Origin: Streptomyces sp. DH24
GTDB taxonomy: Bacteria > Actinomycetota > Actinomycetes > Streptomycetales > Streptomycetaceae
Direction of reading: 5' to 3'
DNA length: 64,000 nucleotides
Assembly: GCF_029813775.1 (NCBI RefSeq)
Contig: NZ_JARVKW010000003.1
Span: 62,001-126,000, forward strand
This document shows positions 32,682-41,771 of this stretch, piece by piece. The notes beneath the pieces are model-generated. The model saw nothing but the letters and a program-made list of their open reading frames with translations, made no database searches and was not told the origin of the DNA. How positions within the stretch are numbered: position 1 is the first letter of the stretch; the number at the start of each line of letters is the position of its first letter. A program made the position numbers and the translations under genes.

Positions 32682-32787
32682 GGTCCGGTCTCCCCGTGTT
32701 CTCCCCGTGCGATGTCTCCCCCTGGCGGGAGGAGCTCCCCCAGCCAGCCTTCCCCACCACATGGCCGCGGGCAAGGAGGATGGGGGC

Positions 32788-33216
32788 ATGGCAGAGAAGA
32801 TGACCGACGACGAATGGCGGGCGTTCGTCTCCCACGGCACCCGCACCGGAAAGCTCTCGACCGTTCGGGCAGACGGCAGCCCGCATGTGACGCCGATCTG
32901 GTTCCTGCTGGACGGTGGCGAGGTGGTGTTCACCACCGGCAAGTCGACCGTGAAGGGGCGCAATCTCGCCCGTGACGGACGGATCGCCCTCTGTGTGGAC
33001 GACGACCGGCCGCCGTTCGACTTCGTCGTGCTGCAGGGCCGCGCCCGGCTCTCGGAGGACCTCGCGGAGCTGCGTCACTGGGCGGGGCGGATCGGGGCCC
33101 GGTACATGGGCGAGGAGCGCGCCGAGGAGTTCGGCGCGCGCAACGGCGTTCCGGGCGAACTCCTCGTCCGCGTCACGATCGACAAGGTCCTGGCCGAGAA
33201 GAACGTCGCGGACTGA
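32788..33216 (+). CDS. PPOX-class F420/flavin-dependent protein
   Basis: A 142-aa split-barrel protein of the pyridoxamine-5'-phosphate-oxidase-like superfamily, probably of the F420-dependent group common in actinobacteria. Typical segments are TRTGKLSTVRADGSPHVTPI, WFLLDGGEVVFTTGKSTVKG and RNLARDGRIALCVDDDRPPF. It would act as a cytosolic oxidoreductase or cofactor-binding protein on an unknown substrate. The ATG at 32788 is chosen because the family begins with a short helix (MTDDEWRAFVSHG) just after it. It stands alone. Confidence 0.87.
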   Translation: MAEKMTDDEWRAFVSHGTRTGKLSTVRADGSPHVTPIWFLLDGGEVVFTTGKSTVKGRNLARDGRIALCVDDDRPPFDFVVLQGRARLSEDLAELRHWAGRIGARYMGEERAEEFGARNGVPGELLVRVTIDKVLAEKNVAD

Positions 33217-33293
33217 CCGTCCCGTCGAAGCGGCGCCCCAGCCGACCGGTCCGGTGCGCCGCACCGCACGCGAAGGTGCGGGATCATGCGGGC

Positions 33294-33893
33294 ATGAGCG
33301 ACGACCACACGCACGTGCAGGAGTTCTTCACCGCCCGGGCCGCCGGCTGGGACGCCAAGTTCCCCGACGACGGCCCGGCCTACGCGGCCGCCGTCGCCGA
33401 CGTCGGACTGCGCGAGGGCGACCGCGTGCTCGACGCGGGCTGCGGCACCGGCCGTGCCCTGACGCCGCTGCGTGCCGCGGTGGGGCCCTCGGGGCTGGTC
33501 GTCGGCGCGGATCTGACGCCGGCCATGCTGGAGGCCGCCGTGCGGGCCGGGCGGGACCGTGAGGGCCGATTGCTGCTCGCGGACGTGGCGTCCCTGCCGC
33601 TGCGTTCGGGATCGCTGGACGCCGTGTTCGCGGCGGGGCTGATCGCGCATCTGCCGCAACCGGAGGAGAACCTGCGCGAGCTGGCGCGCGTGGTGCGCCC
33701 CGGCGGCAGACTCGCGCTGTTCCACCCGGTCGGCAGGGCCGCGCTCGCGGCACGCCAAGGCCGTCGGATCACCCCGGCCGACCTGCGCGCCGAGCCCAAT
33801 CTCCGTCCGCTGCTGGCGGGCTCGGGGTGGCACCTGACGTCGTACGTCGACGAGGACGCCAGGTTCCTCGCTCTTGCGGTCCGATCGGACTGA
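33294..33893 (+). CDS. Class I SAM-dependent methyltransferase
   Basis: A 199-aa Rossmann-fold methyltransferase. Motif I is VLDAGCGTGRAL near residues 44-55, motif II is GADLTPAMLEAA, and the later motifs are LLADVASLPLRSGSLDAVFA, IAHLPQPEENLRELARVVRP and GGRLALFHP. The substrate is not apparent; the fold is that of Methyltransf_11/UbiE-like enzymes. The ATG at 33294 is used; an in-frame GTG at 33276 would add six residues. The downstream 90 bp carry a tandem repeat. Confidence 0.88.
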   Translation: MSDDHTHVQEFFTARAAGWDAKFPDDGPAYAAAVADVGLREGDRVLDAGCGTGRALTPLRAAVGPSGLVVGADLTPAMLEAAVRAGRDREGRLLLADVASLPLRSGSLDAVFAAGLIAHLPQPEENLRELARVVRPGGRLALFHPVGRAALAARQGRRITPADLRAEPNLRPLLAGSGWHLTSYVDEDARFLALAVRSD

Positions 33894-33984
33894 CGGCTTC
33901 CGGGACCGGCGCCTGCGGGCTCCGGCGACGCTCCGGACCGACGGCTTCCGCGAGTCCGGCGCCTGCCGGGCTCCGGCGACGCTC
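33892..33984. repeat. Two-copy 48-bp tandem repeat
   Basis: A unit beginning GACGGCTTCCG, continuing with CGGCGCCTGC and ending GGCTCCGGCGACGCTC, occurs at 33892-33935 and again at 33940-33984, a 48-bp period. The first copy starts in the methyltransferase stop codon and the second runs into the stop of the convergent oxygenase gene. Both genes therefore end in repeat sequence; a duplication or two-hairpin transcription end is possible. Confidence 0.6.
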
Positions 33985-34879
33985 ACTCGGTGGCCGGCCC
34001 GTTGAGGTGCCGGACGGGACAGCCGCGCACGCCGGGGACCGGGTGGGTGCCCAGCTCTTCGAGCCGGTAGCCGTCGGGGTAGCTCTTGATCTCCCAGTTC
34101 TGGCGCGCGTGGTGCGGCGCGCGCCGCGGGGGCAGCAGACGGACCGCGCGTCCCCGCAGCCGCACCGCACGGCGCACCAGCGCGCGCGTGCCTGGCCCGG
34201 GCGGCGGATAGCGGAAGGCCCGCAGCAGCGGCTCGTCGAGAAGGGCGAGCGTCGCGGTGCGCAGCAGCGGGCGCACCGGGCGCGGATACCAGGAACCCAT
34301 CAGGGCGAGGGTGGCGTCCGACACCCGCCTGGCGCCCTCGTCCCAGCCGAAATGGGCTTCCTCGTAGCTGTCGAGGCAGTCGGCGAACTCCTCGTAGGTA
34401 CCGGGGATGTCGTTGATGCCCATGTGGCGGCCCAGGGTGCGGTAGTGGACCGCGGCGGCGACGGTCTCGTGGCGCGAGAACGTGCGCCAGCCGTAGGCGT
34501 CGATCCACCGCTTGGGCATCACGACGAACGTGCAGAGCACGTACCGCATGTCGTCGTTGCTGATGTCGTAGCTGCGGTGCATCTGGTTGACGCGGCGGAT
34601 CGCGGTTCTGCCCTGCGGGCTGCTGAAGCCGTGTTCCACGATCGCGTCGAGAAGGAGCGACGTGTCGTCGTACCGCTGCTGGGTGCGGTCGGTCAGCTCC
34701 GCCGTCTCGGCCAGCAGACGGCCGATGGAAGGCACCGCGTAGGTGCGGTAAAGGGCCAGTTCAAGGGCGCGTGTGAAGTCCCACGGGAACTCGTAGGCCG
34801 AGGAGAGCCGGTAGATCTCCGAGGCGTCCTCGTACGGATCCATCCGCCGGATCTGCTCCAGCCGTGCGTAGCGCTGCAC
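33983..34879 (-). CDS. MpaB-type oxygenase (DUF2236) family protein
   Basis: A 298-aa helical protein of the latex-clearing/MpaB-like DUF2236 family, which bind a b-type heme or act as oxygenases. The start at GTG 34879 is set by an AAGGGGGA ribosome binding site seven bases upstream and gives a sequence beginning with VQRYARLEQIRRMDP. Conserved parts are IYRLSSAYEFPWDFTRALEL, DDMRYVLCTFVVMPKRWIDA, YGWRTFSRHETVAA and YHYRTLGRHMGI-like HYRTLGRHMGINDIPGTYEEF (split here). The C-terminal part has basic loops. It converges on the methyltransferase gene. Reaction and partner unknown. Confidence 0.83.
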   Translation of the reverse strand: MQRYARLEQIRRMDPYEDASEIYRLSSAYEFPWDFTRALELALYRTYAVPSIGRLLAETAELTDRTQQRYDDTSLLLDAIVEHGFSSPQGRTAIRRVNQMHRSYDISNDDMRYVLCTFVVMPKRWIDAYGWRTFSRHETVAAAVHYRTLGRHMGINDIPGTYEEFADCLDSYEEAHFGWDEGARRVSDATLALMGSWYPRPVRPLLRTATLALLDEPLLRAFRYPPPGPGTRALVRRAVRLRGRAVRLLPPRRAPHHARQNWEIKSYPDGYRLEELGTHPVPGVRGCPVRHLNGPATE

Positions 34880-34978
34880 CGGGCCGTCCCCCTTCTGCCG
34901 CCGGGGCACCAACTCTACGTTGAGCAGCGGGAGATGTACGGTCAGCCACGAGGGACGACACGAGGGAGGGTGATCGGC

Positions 34979-35275
34979 GTGTTCGACGGATTCCGCAGGA
35001 TCTGGGCAGAACGGGTCAGTGCCCGGCGGACCGAGGGGGACACCGGCCGGGACAGGCGGGCGCACAATCTTTTCGAGGCCGCCGCCACCTATGTCGCGGC
35101 GTCCGCGGAGGACGACCGGGAGCGGATGGACGAGGCCGCGGAATGGGTGTCTCCGGAGGCTCTGTCGTTCGGCGTCAGCGAGCTCGCCTGTCGGGCCGTC
35201 ATCGCGCTCGCCCGGGAGCGCGGCGAGTCGCCGCAGGCCGTGGCGCGTTCCCTCCTGGGGCTTCCGGCGGCCTGA
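34979..35275 (+). CDS. Small hypothetical protein (98 aa)
   Basis: A 98-residue soluble, mostly helical protein: VFDGFRRIWAERVSARRTEG, DRRAHNLFEAAATYVAASAE and AVIALARERGESPQAVARSL. The GTG at 34979 has GAGGGAGG nine bases upstream; a GTG at 34970 is too close to it. It diverges from the oxygenase gene, about 100 bp away, and its codon usage is typical for the region. No family recognised; the tail ERGESPQAVARSLLGLP is reminiscent of a helix-turn-helix but too short to call. Confidence 0.65.
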   Translation: MFDGFRRIWAERVSARRTEGDTGRDRRAHNLFEAAATYVAASAEDDRERMDEAAEWVSPEALSFGVSELACRAVIALARERGESPQAVARSLLGLPAA

Positions 35276-35411
35276 CGCGCGGGCCCGGCGCGCGGTCGAT
35301 TCGCCTTTCCGCCCGGAAAGCCGCAGCTCCGGATGCCACTGGGAGTCGTGACAAGGGCGTTCCCGGCGCATTAGGGTGCGCGCCGTTGGACAAACCGATG
35401 GGGAGGCTGGG

Positions 35412-36281
35412 ATGGCCGGGACGGATGAGAACGCCGTCGCCGCCGAGGACGATGCGCTCTATGTGCTCACGGCGGTGCTGCTGACGCCGGCGAAGTTCCC
35501 GAGTGTGCTGGGCGACGACTATCCGGAGGCTTGCGCCGCGCTCGGTCTCCCGCCGCTGGCCGACGGCTACGGCCTGGTGCTCGGCCAGGACGGCGACGGC
35601 GCGAGGTGGACCGTGGTGGTGGACGACGTGTCGCTGGTCGCCGTGGCCATCGCCTCCTGGGACTGCGGCATGGAGTACGACCTGTCGCCGGACGAGCGCA
35701 GCGTGGTCGCCGCCCTGCCCGGCTGGCCCCTCGCGGTCGCGGTCGCGGCGCCGAACGTGCCGGCGCCGCACGATCCCGCCCCGGAGGTCGCGGACCGTGC
35801 CCCGCTGTCGCCGCCGGACACCTCGACCTGGGGTCCGGCGCAGCGGCGCCTGGGGGCCGACGAGATCGCGCTGCAGTGGGCGATGTGGCGCGAGCAGATC
35901 GACGACGCCGAGTTCGCCGGCGCGACGGGCCCGGAGGCTGCCGCCGAGAGCCCTAAGGGCAGCGCGCAGACGCCCGGGGCAACGGGTGAGGCCGGGCGCG
36001 ACGCTCCCCAGGGGCACGGCGGTGTCCGACGGGTCCTCGCCGAGGCGCGGGCCTACGTCGACTCGCCGCCGCCCCTCGGCCGGGTCCGGTCGTCGTTCGC
36101 CCCGGGCGACGCGCGGACGCTGCGCGCCGACGGGCCCGGCTGGTCGCTGGTGGCCAGGACCGACGACATCGCGTTCGTCCTGTTGGACGAGGAACCGGGC
36201 GAGGTCCTGCCGGTGGGCCGTGGCCCGGAACTGCCGGGTCTGCTGGAGGCCCTCGACAAGATGGCGGTACGCCCCAGCTGA
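35412..36281 (+). CDS. Hypothetical protein (289 aa), Streptomyces-conserved type
   Basis: A 289-aa soluble protein with no recognised domain. The N-terminal half (to about 120) is structured with EDDALYVLTAVLLTPAKFPS and DVSLVAVAIASWDCGMEYDL. A central Pro/Ala/Gly-rich linker runs about 150-205. The C-terminal third, with ADGPGWSLVARTDDIAFVLL and a closing leucine-rich helix, looks folded again. GGGAGG precedes the ATG at 35412. The 3' end is 9 bp from the convergent helical-repeat gene. No catalytic motif. Function unknown. Confidence 0.65.
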   Translation: MAGTDENAVAAEDDALYVLTAVLLTPAKFPSVLGDDYPEACAALGLPPLADGYGLVLGQDGDGARWTVVVDDVSLVAVAIASWDCGMEYDLSPDERSVVAALPGWPLAVAVAAPNVPAPHDPAPEVADRAPLSPPDTSTWGPAQRRLGADEIALQWAMWREQIDDAEFAGATGPEAAAESPKGSAQTPGATGEAGRDAPQGHGGVRRVLAEARAYVDSPPPLGRVRSSFAPGDARTLRADGPGWSLVARTDDIAFVLLDEEPGEVLPVGRGPELPGLLEALDKMAVRPS

Positions 36282-36290
36282 GGCTCCCGT

Positions 36291-39200
36291 TCAGCGGGCG
36301 CCGTCGGGGTCGACGAGGAGCGCCTCCATCGCGGTGTCCGGGTCCGGGTAGGCGCGCAGCGCGTCGAGTTCGGCCCGCCAGGGCTCGTCCCAGTCGGCCG
36401 CGCGGCCGACGCCCTGCACCAGGCGCAGCGCGAGACTGCCTGCCACCCCGGTGCCGCGGGCGCGCAGGAAGCGGGCCGTCGTGAGGGCGGCGGCACGCAC
36501 GTGTGCGGGGTGGAAGTCCACGGACACGTGCTGCGTCGCCGGCAGACGGCCGGGCGCCGTCTCGCACAACCGCAGCAGCCGCTCCCACCGCACCTGGTCG
36601 TGTTCGCCGTGCCGTACGGAGTCCAGGGCCGTGTCCCAGCCGAGCCGCGCGGCGTCGGCGTGCAGTCCGGCCTCTTCCAGGGCGTCGACCAGTGCCTCCA
36701 CCACTCGCGGCGCCGTGTGAACCGTCTGGTGCGGGTGGAGGGCGTCCACGCACGCGTGCAGCCGCCACAGCGCGTCGACGCGCTCACGTGGGTCCCGGGC
36801 GCGTGCGGCGAGCGTCCGGAAGGCGTCGACGGCGGTCGGTCCGGGCGGCGTGCCGAGCAGCCCGCGTGCGGCTGCCTGCCACACCTTGCGGGGGCGCCCC
36901 GCATCCGTGACGAGGCCGGCGAGCACGGAGGCCTGGCCGGCCGACCAGGACGGCAGCACCGCACACGCGGCGACGACGGTGTCCTCGTCGCCCTCTTCGA
37001 CGAGCCGGGTCAGGAAACCCGTGTACGCCATCGCGGCGGCGTCGGAAACCATCTGCACGCGTGCGTGCACGACGGTGTCGCGGACGGCCGGCTCGTGGAC
37101 GGCGCCGAGGAGCCGGTCGGCGACGGCGGCGCGGTCGATCCGGGGCAGGAGCGCCCCGGCCAGCGCGGCCCGTACGTCGGGATGCTGTCCCGGTCTGTCC
37201 CAGGCGGTGACGAGCGCCTCGAAGGCGTCCTTTCCGGGCAGCGCGCCCAGCGCCCGGGCGGCTTCCTTGCGGCCACCGACCGGGGCGTCCACGGTGGCCG
37301 CCACGGACCCCAGCACCTGCACGGCGTCACCGTCCGGGAGCCGGTCGAGCAGGCGCCGGAGCGCGGCCGTGGCGGCCCGGCCGCGCACACCGCCGGTCGC
37401 CGCGTGGCGCAGCAGCAGGTCACGCAGGACCGGGGCGTCCGCGCCCGGCTGCCCGGTGCTCTCGCCCAGTGCCACGAGAGCCGCCGCCGCGACCGGCTGG
37501 GGCGCCTCGTCCGCGAGTGCCGCCAGCCGTGCCGGGTGTCCGAGGAATTTCACGGCACGGGCGCGGACGTGCAGCGGCGCGGTGTCGTCCCCTGCCACGC
37601 GCGCGTGGTGTGTGTGCCACGCCTCGACCTGGGCGGGCAGCCAGCGGCCCGTGACGTGGGGGGACAGCTGTGGTGTCCACGGCGTGGCCGTGCGGGTTCG
37701 GAGCCTGCCCGTCGTCCCGTCCTCGGCGGCGGCGATGACGAGGTCGAGCAGGTCCGTCCGGCGGGTCGCGACGGTCCGCTGGATCAGGGGCACGGTCGCG
37801 AAGGACGGGTCCAGGGCGAGCAGGTCGCCGCAGCGCTGTTCACGCAGGTGGGCGGGTTGTACCCAGGCCGCAGCGGCGCGGGCCACGAGCCGTGGGTGTT
37901 CGCCCCGGACCGCGATTTCGCGGACCTCGGCATCGAGGGCGGGCAGCGCGGCCACGTGCGGTGCGAGCAGTTCGGCGAGGGCGATCACCGTCGCCGGGCG
38001 GCGTACCGTTCCGGTTCGCGACGACGCCGCCCAGACGGCCCGGGCACCTTCCTCGCCCGCGCGCAGCGGGGTCAGCGAGGAGGTGTGGCGAGGCTCGGCG
38101 ACGAACTCGCCGAGCAGGCCGACGGCGTACGCCGCGCGCTCCGCCCTGCCCTGCGCGACGGCACGTTGGACGACGCGGTACAGCAACCGTTCCGCGGCGC
38201 CCAGGGTGGCGGCGGTCGAGTCGCGGGACTGGACGGTGGTGAGGACGGCGTCGCGCAGCACCCGGTCGGGCAGGGCGGAGAGCAGGCGGGGTGTCACGCC
38301 CGCGAGCTGGCGGAGGGCCGCGCCCCGCACCTCGTCCCGGTCGTGCCAGGCCCGCTCGCAGTCGAGGGCGACGCGGGCGAACTGCTCGGGATCGCCTTCC
38401 AGTTCCGCGCAGGCCAGCAGGGCGGGCCAGGCGACGGCGCGGTGGTCCGCGCGGTGGTTGTCCGCGAGGTCACGCAGCAGTGGCTCTCCGTCGGCCAGGG
38501 GCAGGGCCACGGCCAGCCGCGCGCGGCCCCACGGGCTGCGGGCCGACTTCTCCACGCGCGGCAGCAACAGCGCCGCCCGGTCGTCGGGTTCGAGCGCCGC
38601 GAAGGTGGTGAGCGGTGCTCCACGCAGCCCGCGGCCGGATTCCGCGCGGGCCGCGACGACGCGGCGTCGCTCGGCCGGGGGCAGCAGCCGCAGGAGCCCG
38701 TCGGGCGCCACGTCGTGGCGCCGGGGGCCGCGTTCCCGGCTTCCGGTGGCCGGGCAGCAGCCGGCGAGCGCCACGAGGTCCTCAACGGGCAGGCCGCGCA
38801 GGATGCGGCGCAGGGCGGGCGGCAACGGTCCGGCCGGGATGGAGCGTTGCGGGCGGCGTCCCTCGGCGTCCGGCCGGGCCGCGCGCAGGACGGTGAGGGC
38901 CTCGGCGGGCCGGTACAGCACCGCACGGACTCCGAGCGGTGTGAGGAGGTCGGGAGCGCGGGCCAGCAGGACGAGGGCCGCGTCGGGGTCGCGGCGGGCC
39001 GCGAACGACGCCACGGCGCGATGCCGGTTGACGAAGCCGTACGCCTGCCGGTGCCCCTGTCGTCCGCGTTGCGCCGCCAGCAGGCGGGCGACGGCGCGGG
39101 GTGCGGTGCGGGCCAGGGAGTTGAGGGTGCCGGGGCCCGGTTCGACGCGAGGCAGCCAGGCGCTCACGGTTTCCGCGGGGCAGGCGGGCAGGAGGGCAGC

Positions 39201-39668
39201 CGCTTCGCGCGGCCCGTGCCGCTCGTGGACGGTCGGCAGCAGCCGGGCCGCGAGTTCCCCGCGGCGGCTGAGTGCGAGGAGCCGGTAGGTGTCGCGCCGG
39301 ATCGCCCTGACATCGCTCAACGCAAGGCTTTCCAGGGCGGTTTCGGGCACGGGCAGGCGGATGGCGGCGGCGCGGGCGCGGCGGCCGAGGAGGGGGTCGT
39401 CGAGGGCCTGGCTCACCCGGTCGAGGTCGCGCCGTACGACGGCCAGGAACAGGGCGGTGTGCCGCTCGCCGGCGTCACCGGCGTCGAGGGCGTGCCGCAG
39501 CGTCTCGTAGGCGTGCGGGGTGAGAGTGCGCGCGTAGCGTGCCAGGGCACTCATGCGTGCCGGGAAGGGCAGGGGGTCGAAGTGGGCCCTCAGCCAGGCC
39601 GGCGTCAGGGGCGCGGGCTGGGTGTCGGGCCGGCGGGGCGGCGTCGGGGACGCCTCGTGTCGGGCCAT
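36291..39668 (-). CDS. Large HEAT/ARM-like helical repeat protein (1,125 aa)
   Basis: A 1,125-residue Arg-, Ala- and Leu-rich protein with no signal peptide or membrane helix. It reads as a long alpha-solenoid: paired helices recur throughout, for example RRGELAARLLPTVHERHGPR, DPDAALVLLARAPDLL, VRDTVVHARVQMVSDAAAMA and DAAARLGWDTALDS. The repeat unit is about 35-45 residues, so a HEAT- or ARM-like scaffold of some 20-25 units is likely. No enzymatic motif is visible. Such solenoids usually bind other proteins or nucleic acid. It converges on the 289-aa gene (9 bp apart) and diverges from the secreted esterase. Confidence 0.72.
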   Translation of the reverse strand: MARHEASPTPPRRPDTQPAPLTPAWLRAHFDPLPFPARMSALARYARTLTPHAYETLRHALDAGDAGERHTALFLAVVRRDLDRVSQALDDPLLGRRARAAAIRLPVPETALESLALSDVRAIRRDTYRLLALSRRGELAARLLPTVHERHGPREAAALLPACPAETVSAWLPRVEPGPGTLNSLARTAPRAVARLLAAQRGRQGHRQAYGFVNRHRAVASFAARRDPDAALVLLARAPDLLTPLGVRAVLYRPAEALTVLRAARPDAEGRRPQRSIPAGPLPPALRRILRGLPVEDLVALAGCCPATGSRERGPRRHDVAPDGLLRLLPPAERRRVVAARAESGRGLRGAPLTTFAALEPDDRAALLLPRVEKSARSPWGRARLAVALPLADGEPLLRDLADNHRADHRAVAWPALLACAELEGDPEQFARVALDCERAWHDRDEVRGAALRQLAGVTPRLLSALPDRVLRDAVLTTVQSRDSTAATLGAAERLLYRVVQRAVAQGRAERAAYAVGLLGEFVAEPRHTSSLTPLRAGEEGARAVWAASSRTGTVRRPATVIALAELLAPHVAALPALDAEVREIAVRGEHPRLVARAAAAWVQPAHLREQRCGDLLALDPSFATVPLIQRTVATRRTDLLDLVIAAAEDGTTGRLRTRTATPWTPQLSPHVTGRWLPAQVEAWHTHHARVAGDDTAPLHVRARAVKFLGHPARLAALADEAPQPVAAAALVALGESTGQPGADAPVLRDLLLRHAATGGVRGRAATAALRRLLDRLPDGDAVQVLGSVAATVDAPVGGRKEAARALGALPGKDAFEALVTAWDRPGQHPDVRAALAGALLPRIDRAAVADRLLGAVHEPAVRDTVVHARVQMVSDAAAMAYTGFLTRLVEEGDEDTVVAACAVLPSWSAGQASVLAGLVTDAGRPRKVWQAAARGLLGTPPGPTAVDAFRTLAARARDPRERVDALWRLHACVDALHPHQTVHTAPRVVEALVDALEEAGLHADAARLGWDTALDSVRHGEHDQVRWERLLRLCETAPGRLPATQHVSVDFHPAHVRAAALTTARFLRARGTGVAGSLALRLVQGVGRAADWDEPWRAELDALRAYPDPDTAMEALLVDPDGAR

Positions 39669-39960
39669 CAGCGCTCACCGCGGAGCTGCTGGGCCCCCTT
39701 TCCATGCGTCATGGCCGACATGCTGGCCGCGCGCCGGTGCCTGACGCAAACGATTTTGGTCCTCCCGCCCCTCCCGGATCGCCTCGACGTCCTTCCTGCG
39801 CGGTCGAGTTCACCTCGCTCGCTGTGATCAGCCGCTATGCGGTGCTGCGATTCCATGTGGCCCCAACCCATGGATGAGGTGGTGGAGGGCCCGCACCATG
39901 GGCAGCCGTCGGCTCCACTGCCTGCCCCGCCGACTGTCCCGTCCCGCTCCGGAGGCCCCG

Positions 39961-41352
39961 ATGCGTCTGTCCCCAGGTGTTCCGTTCGTCGCCGCCGTCC
40001 TCACGGCGGCGGCTCTCACCGGCCCGGCGCCCGCCGCTGCCGTGCCCGCCGGCGACACCTCCTGCGCCCAGCACGAGCGGCTGCGCGTACCGGGCGCCGC
40101 CCATCTGCGGAGCGCCTGTCTGGCCGATCTGACCACCACGGGGCTCGCCGGCACGCCCTACACCGACCCGGCCGACCAGGCGGGCCTCACGGCGGCCGGC
40201 ACGCGCCTTCCCTCCGGGGTGCCGGGCATCCAGCTCGACGGCTACTTCCCCGACACCTCGCACTTCAACGCCACGCACGGCTGGCGGCACGACGCGCAGT
40301 TCGTGATCCGGCTGCCCGAGCGCTGGAACGGCGGTCTCGTCGTCACCGGCGCACCGGGCACGCGCAAGCAGTACGCGACGGACAAGGCGATCTCCGACCA
40401 GGTGCTCGCGCGGGGCTACGCCTACGCCGCGACGGACAAGGGGAACAGCGGGACCGACTTCTACCGGGACGGCGACCGGCCCGGCGACGCCGTGGCCGAG
40501 TGGAACACCCGCACCACCGAGCTCACGCGGGCGGCCCGGCGGGTGGTGGCCCAGCGCTACGGCCACGCCCCGCGCCGGACGTACATCACCGGTATCTCCA
40601 ACGGCGGCTACCTCACCCGCTGGCAGTTGGAGAACCACCCGGAGCTGTACGACGGCGGCGTGGACTGGGAGGGCGCCCTGTGGACCACCGACGGCCCCAA
40701 CCTGCTCACGTCGCTGCCGGCGACGGTGGCGCGGATGCAGGGCACGGCGCGGGACGAGGACCTGTACGCGGCGGGCTTCGCGCGGGGTTCGGAGTTCCTG
40801 TGGCCGTACCACGAGAAGGCGTACTGGGGTCTGACCCAGAAGATCTACCGCGCCGAGTTCGACCCGGGGTACGACCCGGCGTGTCCCGGTGCGTCCGCCG
40901 GAGGCACGGTGGAGCAGATCCTCGCGCCGTGCGCCTCCGACGCGACGTACGACTACGCGTCGCGTCCCGACGCCGTGCACCGGGCCGTGTCCCGCGTGGC
41001 GCTGACGGGGCGCATCGGCAGGCCGCTGATCACGCTGCACGGCGACATGGACGCGCTGCTGCCCAAGGCCGCCGACTCCGACGTGTACGCGCGCATGGTC
41101 GACGCGAGCGGGCGGGGGAGGCTGCACCGCTACTACGGCATCGAGGGCGGTACGCACGTCGACGGGCTGTACGACACGTATCCCGACCGGCTGCGGCCGA
41201 TCCTGCCCTGCCACCGGTCGGCGTTCGACGCGCTGACCGCCTGGGTGGAGCGGGGCACCCCGCCGCCCGCGGACCGGACGGTCGGCAGGCCCGCGAACGG
41301 CGACGTGGTGAACTCCTGTGCCCTGGACGGCCCCGGCGCGGCGCGGCGTTAG
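39961..41352 (+). CDS. Secreted tannase/feruloyl esterase-like alpha/beta hydrolase
   Basis: A 463-aa exported esterase. A signal peptide (MRLSPGVPFVAAVLTAAALT, cleavage around Ala-rich residues 25-30) precedes the enzyme. The nucleophile elbow is GISNG with Ser213; the acid is probably Asp364 in HGDMDALLP and the base His399 in GGTHVDG. The fold and IRLPERWNGGLVVTGAPGTR stretch fit the large tannase/3-hydroxybutyrate-oligomer-hydrolase-like esterase group. It would hydrolyse an ester or polyester outside the cell. GGAGG sits before the ATG at 39961; an upstream start adds a non-signal stretch. Confidence 0.85.
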   Translation: MRLSPGVPFVAAVLTAAALTGPAPAAAVPAGDTSCAQHERLRVPGAAHLRSACLADLTTTGLAGTPYTDPADQAGLTAAGTRLPSGVPGIQLDGYFPDTSHFNATHGWRHDAQFVIRLPERWNGGLVVTGAPGTRKQYATDKAISDQVLARGYAYAATDKGNSGTDFYRDGDRPGDAVAEWNTRTTELTRAARRVVAQRYGHAPRRTYITGISNGGYLTRWQLENHPELYDGGVDWEGALWTTDGPNLLTSLPATVARMQGTARDEDLYAAGFARGSEFLWPYHEKAYWGLTQKIYRAEFDPGYDPACPGASAGGTVEQILAPCASDATYDYASRPDAVHRAVSRVALTGRIGRPLITLHGDMDALLPKAADSDVYARMVDASGRGRLHRYYGIEGGTHVDGLYDTYPDRLRPILPCHRSAFDALTAWVERGTPPPADRTVGRPANGDVVNSCALDGPGAARR

Positions 41353-41356
41353 GGCC

Positions 41357-41539
41357 TCAGCGTCCTATCTCCTTGCGGTTCATCCGGCGCAGCCTGCGCC
41401 GCTGCGAGGGGTCGAGTGCGAGATACGCGGCGGCCGGGACTCCCAGGACGATCAGGAGCGCGGCCCACCAGGGCAGCCAGATCAGCAGGATGAGCCCGGC
41501 CGCCACACCCCCCGCGGCGATCTTGGCGTTCTTCGACAT
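41357..41539 (-). CDS. Small membrane protein (60 aa)
   Basis: A 60-residue protein. Two hydrophobic stretches cover about residues 5-43 (AAGGVAAGLILLIWLPWWAA and the following LLIVLGVPAAAYLAL), then a basic tail RRRLRRMNRKEIGR, so it should sit in the membrane with the tail inside. AAGGAGGC is six bases upstream of the ATG. It converges on the esterase gene, 4 bp from its stop. No family recognised; similar short proteins are common in Streptomyces. Confidence 0.7.
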   Translation of the reverse strand: MSKNAKIAAGGVAAGLILLIWLPWWAALLIVLGVPAAAYLALDPSQRRRLRRMNRKEIGR

Positions 41540-41771
41540 GGCGTCGCCTCCTTCGCGGCCTTTGCCGCTCTCAGTCTCAAGAACGGCCGCGCGCTCCGCG
41601 CGGTTCCGGACTGTGACCCTGAGCCGTCCCTGAGGCCGGACCCTGACGGGCCTCGGGGACACACCTGCCCAGTGACCCACGTCACGCCTAAATCATGCGG
41701 GACGACGGCGACCGGTGCTGTACTCTCGGCGACTCCGCCCACTAGTCAAATTTGAGGAATGCGCCATCACT

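Noticed and set aside
36501..39827. A rightward 1,100-residue frame
   Set aside because: Antisense shadow of the helical-repeat protein; Gly/Arg/Gln-rich with no folded segments.
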